This document shows, one piece after another, positions 1 to 8,324 of a stretch of 13,225 bases of DNA; the stretch's first letter is position 1; each line of letters begins with the position of its first letter. A program made the position numbers and the translations under genes. The stretch is from NCBI GenBank assembly GCA_937904535.1, contig CALELC010000216.1, forward strand, positions 1 to 13,225. Direction: 5' to 3'. The notes below the pieces were generated by a model. That model did not search any database, was not told the DNA's origin, and worked only from the letters and a program-made list of their open reading frames with translations. The stretch comes from an uncultured Planctomycetaceae bacterium. GTDB lineage: Bacteria; Planctomycetota; Planctomycetia; Pirellulales; Pirellulaceae.

Positions 1-204
1 GCCGCTGCGCATCGGCTGCAGCAAGCAGATCGCTAATAGTGCAACCGCCAGCAGTTTGAGCAGCCCCGCCAACCAAGGAACCTGCGACCGGGTGCTGCCG
101 GTGGCGTAATTCCACAGGACCAGCAGCGCCATCAGGCCGCCGACGAGCAGCGCCAGGTTCGTCCACTGCGGCGCCCCCCAAACCAATTGCTCCCAGATCG
201 TCAC
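1..204 (-). CDS. Membrane protein, N-terminal part only (last visible gene of the MoxR/BatA operon)
   Basis: The reverse strand from 204 reads as 68 uninterrupted codons starting MTIWEQLVWGAP and running off the window edge. The start is GTG at 204-202, overlapping the TGA stop of the upstream coiled-coil gene in a GTGA arrangement, which implies translational coupling. A GGGAG sequence lies about ten bases upstream. Two hydrophobic stretches are visible, at about residues 16-32 (NLALLVGGLMALLVLWN) and 44-62 (LAGLLKLLAVALLAICLLQ), so the N-terminus is probably a two-helix membrane anchor. In planctomycete operons of this type the gene in this position is often a large membrane protein with VWA or glutamine-amidotransferase-like domains. 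That identity is inferred from context only, because the diagnostic part lies outside the window. Membrane location is fairly sure; function is not. Confidence 0.75.
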   Translation of the reverse strand, partial: MTIWEQLVWGAPQWTNLALLVGGLMALLVLWNYATGSTRSQVPWLAGLLKLLAVALLAICLLQPMRSG

Positions 205-3200
205 AGGCCGCTCCCGAGGCTTTCGTAGTACTGCCGCACCGCTTCGCTAAATCGCTCCGGCACCGGGTCACGATCGATCGGCACCACTGCGTGGCGATCG
301 GCCGAGCGCCGGAGCAGTTCTTGAGCAACGTTTTTGGTCAACTCGCGCAGCGGCCGCGCGATCGTCTCTTCGACTTCATCCCACTGCGGCGGCTGCGAGT
401 GCCGGCGGAACTCACCGCGGGCTTCTCGAGCTCGTTCGCGGATTCGGGTCGCTTCGGAACGCAGCGCCGGGTCCTCGATCATCTGTTCAACGTCGCGGAG
501 GCGATCGGACCACTGCCGATAACCTTCACCGGTCAGCGGTGCTGACGGACCGGCTCCGCCTTGCCGTTGATCGCCGCCGTCTTCGGCCCCCAGCGGATCA
601 CCCGTGGGGTTGAGCTGTTCGATCAAGCCTCCGCCGCTACCCGATTGCTGTCCCGGTGATCGCTGTCCCGGAGTTTGCTGACCGGGTGTTTGCTGACCAG
701 GTGTTTGCTGTTCGCTGGAAGATGGCTCGCCGGGTTGTCCTTCCGCTGCGGCTGGTTCACCCGGCTGCTGGTCAGGGGGCGACTGTCCCCGTGGTTGCCG
801 CTCGCCGGAGCCTGGTTCACTCGGTGGTTGTCCCTCGGTGGGTTCGCTCGACTCATTGTCCCCCGGTTCGCTGCCCTGGCGCGGCGATTGGCCCGCAGCC
901 TGATCGGACGGTTGAGGCGATGGTTGATCAGCCGATGGATCGGACGATTGTCCCGCCCTGCCCGGCTGATCCGACGGTTGCTGGGACTGGGGATCGCTCG
1001 GCTGCTGACCTTCACCAGGGCGATTGCCTGTGCGTTCCCCTGTGCGGCGCGACCCGGTCGCGTCTTCGATTTCGCGATCGAGTTGATCTTGCAGTTGTTC
1101 GAGTTCGCCCAGGGCCCGTTCGAGCGCTTTGGTTTGGTCGCCGAGCACCGATTCCGCTGCCCGTTCGAGCCGTTCCCGCAGATTTGTAATCGCTTCGCCG
1201 GTTTCTTCCTGCAGCGTTTCGGCTTGAGGCCGTAGCCCGCGGCGGAACAGCTCGGCGGTATCGCTGAGCTTGCGATCGACCTGTTGTTGCTGCACGTTGC
1301 GGTAGGTGTCGTAGAGGTTCTGCGCCAGCAGCGGCTCGGACGACTCGGCCTGTTGCACCGTTTCCTGGACTTGTTCGAGCAGTTGGCCCAGTCGTTGCCT
1401 CTGGGCCTGCAGTTCTTCGACCACTTTGCTGGCTGGCGTTTCGGATCGCAGCCCTGGCTGTCGATCTTGAGCCGGCTCGTTGTTCATCTGCTGAGTGATC
1501 TGTTGCTGCTGCTCGTCGAGTTGCTGGGCGGCCGAGCGGATTTGTCGCATTGCTTCGTCGAAATTGCCGGCCGCTTGTTGACGAAGTTCCTCGCGCATTT
1601 CGTCGAGTTCACGTTCGGCCCGTGTGCCCGCAGCGAGCGCTTCGGAGGCATCGTTGCGATCGAGCGCTTCGCTGGCTTGGCGCAGGTTCTCGCGGGTCTG
1701 CTCCAACTGCTCGGCAGCGTTTTGCACCGCTTCGCTCTCTTGGCCCTGGGACTGGCTGGGCATTGGGGTCTGCTGCATGCGCTCGGCGAGTTCATCGGCG
1801 TCGCGGAGCATTTCTTGCTGTTGATCGCGGAGGCGTTTGAGTTGCCGTTGGATCTCTTGCTTTTCTTCTTCGGTCTGAGCCAGTTCCAGCGCCGACTGCA
1901 GTTGAGCGACCTGTTGATTGATGTCTTCTTGCCGCTGAGCGAGTTCGCGCAGTCGGTCGATCACCTCGCGCTGTTGACGCCCCTCCTCCTGAGTTTCTTC
2001 GGCCCGAGCCTGCGACTGTGTTTCGTAACGATTCTCGTCGTTTTTCAGCTCCAGGTCGTTGAGTTGTTGCTGGCGCTGACGCTGGGAGGCGCTGCTCGAG
2101 CTTGGCTGTTGGTTTTGCCGGGAGCGACTGACTTGGAACTCGCGGGCTCGCAGTCCCAACAGCGATTGATAAGCCGCTTGTTGCGCCGCAACCGCCTCCG
2201 TGAGCGGATCGGCGGAGTTGTCGGCGACCGCTTGTTGGAGCTGTTCAAGCGACGTCGCCATCGCTTGATTGGCTTGTTTGACGAACTCAGCTGACTGCTC
2301 GTCCTCGACTTGTGTGGCGAGATCGGTGAGTTGCACGACTGCGTCTCGTTGCCCGCTGAGCACCGATTCGACGTCACTACTGAACTCGGCAGAGCGTGTC
2401 GGCCCGAGTTCACGGCGCATGATTTTCCAGGTGGCGTTAATGATCTGCTTCTGCAGTTCGGCCAGTTCCTCGGCTTGGGCGCCGGCACCCCCTCCTTGTT
2501 GTTGCTGCTGTTGTTGGGATTGCCGCGAGCCGGCATCGGGCGACTCATTTTCGCGGTAGATCTCTTCCAGCGGACGGACGTCGGCAAAGTGCAGATCGCT
2601 CTGCACGCGGCGCGAGCTGCCATCAGCGGCAACGTCCTCGGCCCAAAAGTGATAAGACAACAGTTGGTCGGGTTGGGCGGCGAGCGATTCAAAGTCGATT
2701 AAGTAGTCGCCACGTTGCTTGCGACCGCGCGGCACCGACTGACCCAGTTCGAGTTCGGCTGATCGGCCGCCGGGGAACAGATAGCTCACACCAAACCGCT
2801 GCACGCCGAAGTCGTCTTGCACTTCGACGGCGACCGGAAACTCTTCGAGTGGCGAGACCGAGGCGTCGCCGCCAGCGACGACCTTGAGTGTCGGCGGCTC
2901 ATTGCGGAGCACGCGGGCGACCAGTTCGGGAGGAAACTTGTTCTCCCGCCCTGCCGCGTCAACGAGTTCCAACCGCCACCGCTGTGTCTGCGTCATCTCC
3001 AACTCGGTCAGGTAGCGCGTCGGCAGATCGCTGCTGACTTCCAACTCAACGCGGTTGCCGTCGCTGTCAACGAGCGTCGCGCGATCGACCGGTTTGTTGA
3101 GGTTGAGTTCCCATCGCAGGTGCGTTCCTTCAACCGCGGTCACACGCACCGTGTCTTCGATCCGCTTGGGCTGCATGCCGGTGTAGGCAGGAAATTGCAG

Positions 3201-4052
3201 TTCCGCATCGGCCCGCGTCAGCGCTGGATAGTCGAATACTTCCGCCGTAAAGATCTCGCTTTGATAACCTTCCGAGACAACCTGATAGCGCAGAGACGAA
3301 TCGACCGAGGCCACAAAGGCACTGAGGATCGGGTCGTCGAGCGTCTGCTTCATCGGGTACCGGCGTTCTGAGCCATCCTCTGCCTGGCAGACCAGTTCCG
3401 CCTGGTCAGAAATCGCGTCTAGCCCTGGGAAATGAGCGGTCACGATCAGACTGGTGCCGCGTTCGAGCTCGACGTTGCCCGGTTCAATCCGCACCGCTGT
3501 CGCTCCGCTGCCATCGCTCCGGAGGCCGCGAGCTGCTCCACCAGTCGGCTCGCTGGTGGCCAGAATCCAGAGCATCGCCGCCATGGCGACGAACGAAAAC
3601 AGGCCCGCTAGACGACTGATCAAAATCTGTGTCGGCGAGACGACTTCTTCCCAGCGATGGGTCCGCGAGTGTTCATGAGCTTCTTGGATCACGCGGCTTT
3701 GCAGGTATCCGAGCGATGCTTGAGAGGGCGGCGGCAGTTCGACGGCGGTGAGCAGGCGTTGTCCAAGTGAAGGAAATCGCCGCTCGATCCTCAGAGCGAG
3801 TTCGCGGAGATCGAGATACGACCGGGCTGCGGCAATGGCGATGATCAGAAGGCCAACCACCACCGCCGCCAAGAGGCCCCAAGCGGCGCTGCTGCCGGAT
3901 ACCTGACCGCTGCGGACCGGCGGAATCAGGGCCCAGGCGATCAGGGCCGCAGCCAACAGGACCACTGCGGAGCCACGCCAAAACCACAGCCCTTGCAGGG
4001 TCCGGATGACCGGACGCAGGCGTTCCCGCAACAGGTCACGTTGATCAAACAT
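201..4052 (-). CDS. Large DUF4175-like membrane protein with Q-rich coiled coil and disordered P/S/Q region
   Basis: This protein of 1283 residues probably sits in the inner membrane with a long soluble part. I chose the ATG at 4052 because AGGGAGGG lies six bases upstream and the frame further upstream runs into the preceding gene. Hydrophobic helices lie at about residues 23-44, 57-77 and 145-167. A beta-rich region of about residues 175-490 (for example NVELERGTSLIVTAHFPG) follows, then a seven-glutamine run at about 512-518. A very long Gln/Glu/Arg-rich region with coiled-coil character covers about 520-1010, and a disordered Pro/Ser/Gln/Gly segment about 1011-1140. The C-terminal helical module ends VPERFSEAVRQYYESLGSGL. 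This layout matches DUF4175-type proteins found beside MoxR/DUF58/BatA genes; their biochemical role is unknown. It follows the BatA gene after 44 bases and overlaps the next start. The family assignment comes from layout and context, not from a search. Confidence 0.85.
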   Translation of the reverse strand: MFDQRDLLRERLRPVIRTLQGLWFWRGSAVVLLAAALIAWALIPPVRSGQVSGSSAAWGLLAAVVVGLLIIAIAAARSYLDLRELALRIERRFPSLGQRLLTAVELPPPSQASLGYLQSRVIQEAHEHSRTHRWEEVVSPTQILISRLAGLFSFVAMAAMLWILATSEPTGGAARGLRSDGSGATAVRIEPGNVELERGTSLIVTAHFPGLDAISDQAELVCQAEDGSERRYPMKQTLDDPILSAFVASVDSSLRYQVVSEGYQSEIFTAEVFDYPALTRADAELQFPAYTGMQPKRIEDTVRVTAVEGTHLRWELNLNKPVDRATLVDSDGNRVELEVSSDLPTRYLTELEMTQTQRWRLELVDAAGRENKFPPELVARVLRNEPPTLKVVAGGDASVSPLEEFPVAVEVQDDFGVQRFGVSYLFPGGRSAELELGQSVPRGRKQRGDYLIDFESLAAQPDQLLSYHFWAEDVAADGSSRRVQSDLHFADVRPLEEIYRENESPDAGSRQSQQQQQQQGGGAGAQAEELAELQKQIINATWKIMRRELGPTRSAEFSSDVESVLSGQRDAVVQLTDLATQVEDEQSAEFVKQANQAMATSLEQLQQAVADNSADPLTEAVAAQQAAYQSLLGLRAREFQVSRSRQNQQPSSSSASQRQRQQQLNDLELKNDENRYETQSQARAEETQEEGRQQREVIDRLRELAQRQEDINQQVAQLQSALELAQTEEEKQEIQRQLKRLRDQQQEMLRDADELAERMQQTPMPSQSQGQESEAVQNAAEQLEQTRENLRQASEALDRNDASEALAAGTRAERELDEMREELRQQAAGNFDEAMRQIRSAAQQLDEQQQQITQQMNNEPAQDRQPGLRSETPASKVVEELQAQRQRLGQLLEQVQETVQQAESSEPLLAQNLYDTYRNVQQQQVDRKLSDTAELFRRGLRPQAETLQEETGEAITNLRERLERAAESVLGDQTKALERALGELEQLQDQLDREIEDATGSRRTGERTGNRPGEGQQPSDPQSQQPSDQPGRAGQSSDPSADQPSPQPSDQAAGQSPRQGSEPGDNESSEPTEGQPPSEPGSGERQPRGQSPPDQQPGEPAAAEGQPGEPSSSEQQTPGQQTPGQQTPGQRSPGQQSGSGGGLIEQLNPTGDPLGAEDGGDQRQGGAGPSAPLTGEGYRQWSDRLRDVEQMIEDPALRSEATRIRERAREARGEFRRHSQPPQWDEVEETIARPLRELTKNVAQELLRRSADRHAVVPIDRDPVPERFSEAVRQYYESLGSGL
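651..710 (-). repeat. Four 15-bp in-frame repeats encoding QQTPG-type pentapeptides
   Basis: Read on the reverse strand, three copies of QQTPG and one QRSPG lie head to tail, followed by a partial QQSG. The units differ at third codon positions, so they are not a very recent slippage product. They sit at the end of the disordered Pro/Ser/Gln segment of the large membrane protein and probably act as a flexible linker. Confidence 0.8.
2497..2517 (-). repeat. CAG/CAA run encoding seven consecutive glutamines
   Basis: A 21-base run of mixed CAG and CAA codons encodes seven glutamines followed by glycines. It marks the border between the beta-rich and coiled-coil parts of the large membrane protein. 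Mixing of the two codons limits slippage. Confidence 0.8.
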
Positions 4053-4058
4053 CGCCAG

Positions 4059-4066
4059 CCCTCCCT
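4059..4066 (-). promoter_or_regulatory. Ribosome binding site that fixes the start of the large coiled-coil gene
   Basis: The reverse strand reads AGGGAGGG, six bases before the ATG at 4052. It supports this start over the longer open frame that reaches 4217 and overlaps the end of the BatA gene. Confidence 0.7.
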
Positions 4067-4096
4067 CAGCACTCGGACACAGATTGGTTCCAAGGA

Positions 4097-5098
4097 TTAA
4101 CTTCCCGCCACCGCCGGCTCGGACGATGCACGGGTTTGACGCCGGCGTCCCAACCAGCCGCTCAGCCATGTTTCGAGTGCCAGCAGGGCCAGCACTCCCA
4201 TCAGCAACCACTGCCACAGCCGTTGCTGGCTTTCCAGTTCCACATCCCGCAACTGACGCTCGGTCTGCGCTGCCACTTCCTCGGGAACCGCTGTCCCTAA
4301 GATAACGCCCATGCGTTCCAGTTCGTCATCGCCCAGTGGTTCCGTGTGGCTTTCAGATTCCGCCAAATTAACCGCCGAGGTCACCACCCGCTCGCCACGA
4401 AGTTGATAGACCCCCGGCCGCTCAATCCGTTCGGTCGCGATCACCTGCTCAGGCTCGCTGGCGGATTCGGCCAGTCGCACCACGCTTGAAGCTGCGGTGC
4501 CGCTGGCGTCAGGAACCGGGCCACCCAGACCCAGTGGCGCAGCGGTCGTGGCGTTGCCGCCGGCCGCGTCGAACAAACCAAACAGGAGCGGGATGAACTT
4601 TGTGGAAAGGGCGAGTTGGCTTTCCTGCGGTTGCCAACCAGCGGTGAACACCCAGATGCGTCCAGCATCTTCCTCACGCTCGAGTAGCGCCGGCGACCCG
4701 TCATCAAAACTCGCCAACGTCTTCCACTGCTGTGGCGAAGCTTCGACCGTGCGGTGAGCCCAGAAGCGAATCTTCGAAAAGTCATTGAACTTCGGATCGG
4801 ATAGCGGCAGGAACAGCGGGTGGGTGAAGTCGATCCGCGACAACATCGCGTAGTCGCGAACATTGGCTTCACCGACCTGCACTTCCGCGTCGCCGCTGAG
4901 CAATCGCAACGAGTTTTCGGCCAGGCTGTTGTCGTCGGCCGCTGGCAGCACATACACCACCCGTCCACCGCTGCGGACGTAGCGGCGGAGTTGCTCGGCG
5001 GTCACCGCATCGAGGTTCCCCGCGGCGACGACCAAGCCAACGTGTTCTGGCCTGAGTTCGGTAAGCGGCCCCGCTTCAGCCGAGTGCTGCTGGACCAC
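4097..5098 (-). CDS. C-terminal segment of a BatA-type protein, cut off by an in-frame TAG
   Basis: This reading frame is the direct in-frame continuation of the BatA-like gene beyond the TAG at 5141-5143. The frame stays open immediately after the TAG (YLQRISLNTPTREV), so the separate start at GTG 5098 is only a formal one, and no Shine-Dalgarno precedes it. The segment resembles a glutamine-amidotransferase-like fold: LVVAAGNLDAVTAEQL, then a strand GGRVVYVLP, and a later strand RIWVFTAGWQ. Near the end there is one membrane helix (LWQWLLMGVLALLALETWLSGWL) followed by arginines and a short tail. Planctomycete BatA-like proteins commonly combine an N-terminal BatA/VWA part, such a fold and a final helix in one chain of about 700-800 residues. 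Here the intact product would be 726 codons from 6277 to 4097. Without readthrough or reinitiation this half is probably not made. Confidence 0.7.
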   Translation of the reverse strand: MVQQHSAEAGPLTELRPEHVGLVVAAGNLDAVTAEQLRRYVRSGGRVVYVLPAADDNSLAENSLRLLSGDAEVQVGEANVRDYAMLSRIDFTHPLFLPLSDPKFNDFSKIRFWAHRTVEASPQQWKTLASFDDGSPALLEREEDAGRIWVFTAGWQPQESQLALSTKFIPLLFGLFDAAGGNATTAAPLGLGGPVPDASGTAASSVVRLAESASEPEQVIATERIERPGVYQLRGERVVTSAVNLAESESHTEPLGDDELERMGVILGTAVPEEVAAQTERQLRDVELESQQRLWQWLLMGVLALLALETWLSGWLGRRRQTRASSEPAVAGS

Positions 5099-5140
5099 GA
5101 CTTCGCGCGTGGGTGTATTGAGTGAGATCCGCTGCAGGTA

Positions 5141-5143
5141 CTA
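5141..5143 (-). other. In-frame amber codon inside the BatA-like gene
   Basis: On the reverse strand the context is CTG CTG TAG TAC CTG. A single change from TAC to TAG would turn LLYYL into LL-stop-YL. The frame is open and protein-like on both sides, so this is a point nonsense change, a sequencing error or a readthrough site, and not a frameshift. Confidence 0.85.
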
Positions 5144-6277
5144 CAGCAGACTTTCGCGGGGCTCGGCAGGATCGTCACCGACGAACAACAAGGTTTGTTC
5201 CATCGGCGGATCCTGGGCGTAGTAACGCAGGTTGTCGAAATCATGATCATCGCCGGAGAGCGCGATGGCATATGCTCCTTCCGGCGGCTGCGCGACATGC
5301 ACAATCCTTGATTGTCCCGGAGGCACCTGAAGGACTTCAGGAGTACCTGGCCCTGTCGGCGTCTGCCAAGTCAGATGAAATTGCGAGTGGAGTGAGTCGG
5401 CCGCGTTGCTCACTCGCAGCCGGAACGTGCGAGTGGCCTTGGCGGCTCCTGTCGCTCCGGCCGTATCGCCCGCTCCGGTCGGTTCGCTCGGAAGTGTGAT
5501 CCAAGCGTTGGAACGACGTTGAGGTGTCACTCGGCGGATCTCGACCGGCACTTCCTGCGGCCAAGCGAAACCTTGCAGCGCGTCGAGTGAAGCACCGGAC
5601 TGGAGGTCGCTGATCAGCACGAGCTGCGATTCCACCTTTGCGAGGCCGGGAACCGGTTCCTCACCCTCGGCTTCCGGCGTTGCCGTTGCCGATACCGACG
5701 AACGGGATTCCTGAGCGGTTGCCAGTTCCGCAGCAAAGCGCAGCGCGGCTGCTAAGTCGGTCGCATACCACGACAGTTGTTCACCCGCAAAGAGTTGTTG
5801 CCCTAGGTTCCGCAGCGACGCGGGCGGCAATTGCCCCGCCGCTTCAAAGCCGATCCGCAACGTCGGTTCGGCATCGAATGAGATCACGGCGATCGAATCG
5901 CCCGGTCGAAGGTTCTCGGTTACATCGGCTACCTGCGCCAGCGCCTGGTCCCACAGATCGCCGCGGCGCATGCTGGCACTCGTATCGACGAGCACCACCA
6001 CGCGGCGGCTGACCGCGTCGGTCGGGGCGGTTGAAGGGCTGCGCAAGAACGGCCGGGAAAACGCCAGAGCCAGCAAGATCAGCGCGAGCGCACGCAGCAA
6101 CAGCAGCGGCAGATTCTCCAGCCGGCTGCGGCGTGTCAGCCGCGGCTGCGAGGTCGGCAGAAACATGATGGTGCTGATGGGCGTGCGGTCCTTCACCTGC
6201 CGCCGAATCAAATGAAACAGCACTGGTAGCGCTACGGCGAATGCCCCCAACACATACAGCGGTGCCAGTAAACTCAT
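5141..6277 (-). CDS. BatA-type VWA membrane protein, N-terminal part ending at a premature TAG
   Basis: The first 78 residues match the BatA N-terminal domain: a membrane helix (LLAPLYVLGAFAVALPVLFHLI), the basic stretch after it, and a second helix (PLLLLRALALILLALAFSRPFL). A von Willebrand A domain follows, with the MIDAS motif D98-T-S-A-S102 and a later ISDLQSG strand. Proteins of this kind bind metal through MIDAS and work with MoxR ATPases at the envelope. The ATG at 6277 overlaps the DUF58 stop as ATGA and has a strong AAGGAGG six bases upstream, at 6284-6290. Translation ends at TAG 5143-5141 after ESLL, but the same frame continues as YLQRISLNTPTREV and onward to 4097. The gene is therefore interrupted by one nonsense codon, not shifted. 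The 378-residue product keeps the helices and VWA domain and loses the C-terminal fold and last helix. Confidence 0.85.
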   Translation of the reverse strand: MSLLAPLYVLGAFAVALPVLFHLIRRQVKDRTPISTIMFLPTSQPRLTRRSRLENLPLLLLRALALILLALAFSRPFLRSPSTAPTDAVSRRVVVLVDTSASMRRGDLWDQALAQVADVTENLRPGDSIAVISFDAEPTLRIGFEAAGQLPPASLRNLGQQLFAGEQLSWYATDLAAALRFAAELATAQESRSSVSATATPEAEGEEPVPGLAKVESQLVLISDLQSGASLDALQGFAWPQEVPVEIRRVTPQRRSNAWITLPSEPTGAGDTAGATGAAKATRTFRLRVSNAADSLHSQFHLTWQTPTGPGTPEVLQVPPGQSRIVHVAQPPEGAYAIALSGDDHDFDNLRYYAQDPPMEQTLLFVGDDPAEPRESLL

Positions 6278-7308
6278 GTCGCGCCTCCTTGCGATCCACT
6301 GGCTCTCCCTGCACCGCCGCCAGTGCCGCCAGCGCGTGAACCGCCGGCTCCGCGGGTGATCATCCCGCGGCGGCCTGCACGGCCGCTGCGTTGCTTTTGA
6401 TTGGACACCACATGCAACAAGGCATCGGCCAGCGGTTGATCGGTTGGCAACTCATACAAGTCCACGCCGAGCGAGTCGCAGATCGAGCGAATCTGCTGAC
6501 GGTGCGCGGAAAAGTTCTGGTTGTACTGTTCGCGAGCAGCGTCAGGATCCAAATACAACTCGCGGCCGGTCTCCATGTCACGGACCGTGGTCGGCCCCGG
6601 CAGCGACAGTTGCAACTCGCCCGGATCGAGCGTGCGGAGAATCATCACCTCGTGCCCACGCGAGCGGAGCAGCCCGAGGTTGCGTTGCAAGGTTTGCAGC
6701 GGTGCCAGCAAGTCCGAGATCAAAATCACCAGACCGCGTTTGGCAATCAACTGCGCAAGTTGCTGTAAGGGGACATCCAGGTTGGTGCTCGATCCAGCCA
6801 GCGGCCGCGCCAGTGCAACCATCAATTGGCGAAAGTGCCCCGGCCGTTGCCGGGCCGGTACAAACTCGCCGACCGACTCGTCGAACGTCAGCAGCCCCAC
6901 GCTATCGCGCTGCAGCGTCAAGAAGTACGCCAGCGTTGCTGCTAACGTGACGGCGTACTGACTTTTGTCGTATTCCAACGTGCCGAAGCCCATCGAGCGG
7001 CTGCGGTCCAGCACCAGATACACGTGCCGGTTGGTTTCATCTTCAAAGCGTTTGATGAAATAGCGGTCGCTGCGCGCGTAGAGTTTCCAGTCTAAGCCAC
7101 GCGGATCATCACCTGGGGTATAAGGGCGGTATTCACTAAACTCGACCGAGAAACCATGAAACGGGCTGCGATGCAGACCGGTATAAAAACCTTCTACCAC
7201 CGCTCGAGCGCGGAGCTGTAGGTTTTTGATCCGCATCAAGGCATGCGGATCATGACTGGCCGCGTCGCTCGCACGGCCGATGTTCGCAGACGCAGCGGAA
7301 ACTGCCAT
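6274..7308 (-). CDS. DUF58 protein with VWA-type fold
   Basis: This 344-residue protein carries the DUF58 signature EYRPYTPGDDPRGLDWK at residues 59-75, followed by RSDRYFIKRFEDET. It also has a MIDAS-like motif D101-R-S-R-S105 in the strand VYLVLDRSRSM, and a later VILISDLLAP strand. DUF58 proteins are usual partners of MoxR ATPases, but their exact activity is not settled. I chose the ATG at 7308 because it overlaps the MoxR stop as TGATG and the DUF58 homology begins soon after; the frame is open further upstream but inside the MoxR gene. The last 30 or so residues are rich in Gly, Ala and Arg (RGAGGSRAGGTGGGAG), look disordered, and overlap the next start. No membrane helix is evident, so it is probably cytoplasmic or peripheral. 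Confidence 0.92.
   Translation of the reverse strand: MAVSAASANIGRASDAASHDPHALMRIKNLQLRARAVVEGFYTGLHRSPFHGFSVEFSEYRPYTPGDDPRGLDWKLYARSDRYFIKRFEDETNRHVYLVLDRSRSMGFGTLEYDKSQYAVTLAATLAYFLTLQRDSVGLLTFDESVGEFVPARQRPGHFRQLMVALARPLAGSSTNLDVPLQQLAQLIAKRGLVILISDLLAPLQTLQRNLGLLRSRGHEVMILRTLDPGELQLSLPGPTTVRDMETGRELYLDPDAAREQYNQNFSAHRQQIRSICDSLGVDLYELPTDQPLADALLHVVSNQKQRSGRAGRRGMITRGAGGSRAGGTGGGAGRASGSQGGAT
6284..6290 (-). promoter_or_regulatory. Strong ribosome binding site of the BatA-like gene, inside the DUF58 tail
   Basis: The reverse strand reads AAGGAGG, six bases before the ATG at 6277. It lies in the codons of the disordered DUF58 C-terminus and supports coupled translation of the two genes. 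Confidence 0.7.
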
Positions 7309-8324
7309 CACACCGCCCGCTTGTCGAAGACATATTGGATCAGGCGGTCGATGCAGTCGTCGACCGTCACACCCTCGGCTTCTGCGCGGTAGCTCAGCAG
7401 AATGCGGTGCCGCAGCGTCGGCTTGGCCAGGGCGCGAATATCGTCGTAGCTCACGTGCGCCTTGCCACGCAGCAGCGCCCGCGCTTTGCCGCCGAGCACC
7501 ATCGTCTGCGCCGCACGAAGGCCCGCGCCCCAGGACACCCACTGGTTCACAAACTCCGGTGTGCCCTCGCGCTGGGGCCGGCTGGCGGCGGCCAGACGCA
7601 CGGCGCTCATCGCCACTTCTTCGGCGATCGGCACCCGGCGAACTGCGGCATGAAATCGTTTCACATCATCGCCGGTGAACAGCGGCTGAATCGGTTCCGG
7701 CCGATCGGCCGTGGTCTGCATCACTACCGCGAGCTCTTCGGTCGGCGGCAAGTAATCGATCATCACGTTGAACATGAAGCGATCCAGTTGGGCTTCAGGC
7801 AGCGGATAGGTGCCTTCCATCTCGATCGGATTCTGTGTGGCCAGCACAAAGAACGGTTCATCGAGCTCAAACCGGCGACCGCCCGCGGTGACCTGATGCT
7901 CCTGCATCGCTTCGAGCAACGCCGCCTGCGTCTTTGGCGGCGTGCGGTTGATTTCGTCGGCCAGGATGACGTTCGCGAAGATCGGGCCTTTGACAAACTG
8001 CATGCGGCGATGACCTTGCTCGCCTTCCTCCAGGATTTCGGTGCCGGTAATATCCGCGGGCATCAGGTCGGGCGTGAACTGAATCCGCTGGAACTTGAGG
8101 TGAAAGATTTGGGCCACGCTGCGAACCAGCAGCGTCTTGGCTAAGCCCGGAGCACCGGTGATCAAGCAGTGCCCGCCAGCAACCAGGCAGATCAGCAACT
8201 GCTCGATCACTTCCTGTTGGCCGACAATCACCTTGGCCAGTTCCCGCTCGATCTCTATCCGTCCTTGGCGAATCTGATCGACCACCTGGGCTTCTTCTTC
8301 CATCGAAAGCAGGTCGCTGCTCAT
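7308..8324 (-). CDS. MoxR-family AAA+ ATPase
   Basis: This 338-residue protein is a full-length MoxR ATPase. The Walker A motif GAPGLAKT is at residues 57-64, Walker B VILADEINR at about 119-127, the sensor segment LATQNPIEMEGTYPLPEAQLDRF at about 161-183, and a helical lid domain closes the chain. MoxR proteins use ATP to remodel or mature partners, often VWA proteins encoded next door, and the DUF58 and BatA genes here are the likely partners. It is the first gene of the operon. No strong Shine-Dalgarno precedes the ATG at 8324, and the ATG at codon 8 is an alternative start. The stop TGA at 7310-7308 overlaps the next ATG by one base. Family assignment is near certain; the partner assignment is inferred from position. 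Confidence 0.96.
   Translation of the reverse strand: MSSDLLSMEEEAQVVDQIRQGRIEIERELAKVIVGQQEVIEQLLICLVAGGHCLITGAPGLAKTLLVRSVAQIFHLKFQRIQFTPDLMPADITGTEILEEGEQGHRRMQFVKGPIFANVILADEINRTPPKTQAALLEAMQEHQVTAGGRRFELDEPFFVLATQNPIEMEGTYPLPEAQLDRFMFNVMIDYLPPTEELAVVMQTTADRPEPIQPLFTGDDVKRFHAAVRRVPIAEEVAMSAVRLAAASRPQREGTPEFVNQWVSWGAGLRAAQTMVLGGKARALLRGKAHVSYDDIRALAKPTLRHRILLSYRAEAEGVTVDDCIDRLIQYVFDKRAV

Noticed and set aside
1284..2294. 336-residue Leu-rich open frame on the plus strand
   Set aside because: It is the antisense of the Gln/Glu-rich coiled coil; CAG codons read as CTG on the other strand, which gives false leucine-rich, membrane-like proteins.
4053..4217. Upstream extension of the large coiled-coil protein by 55 residues
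   Set aside because: It overlaps the end of the BatA gene, while the ATG at 4052 has AGGGAGGG at ideal distance and opens the expected N-terminus.
4097..6277. Frameshift in the BatA-like gene
   Set aside because: Both halves are in the same frame; translating across 5141-5143 shows only one TAG codon and no shift.
7335..8144. 269-residue open frame on the plus strand opposite the MoxR gene
   Set aside because: MoxR is unmistakable on the minus strand and this translation shows no family features.
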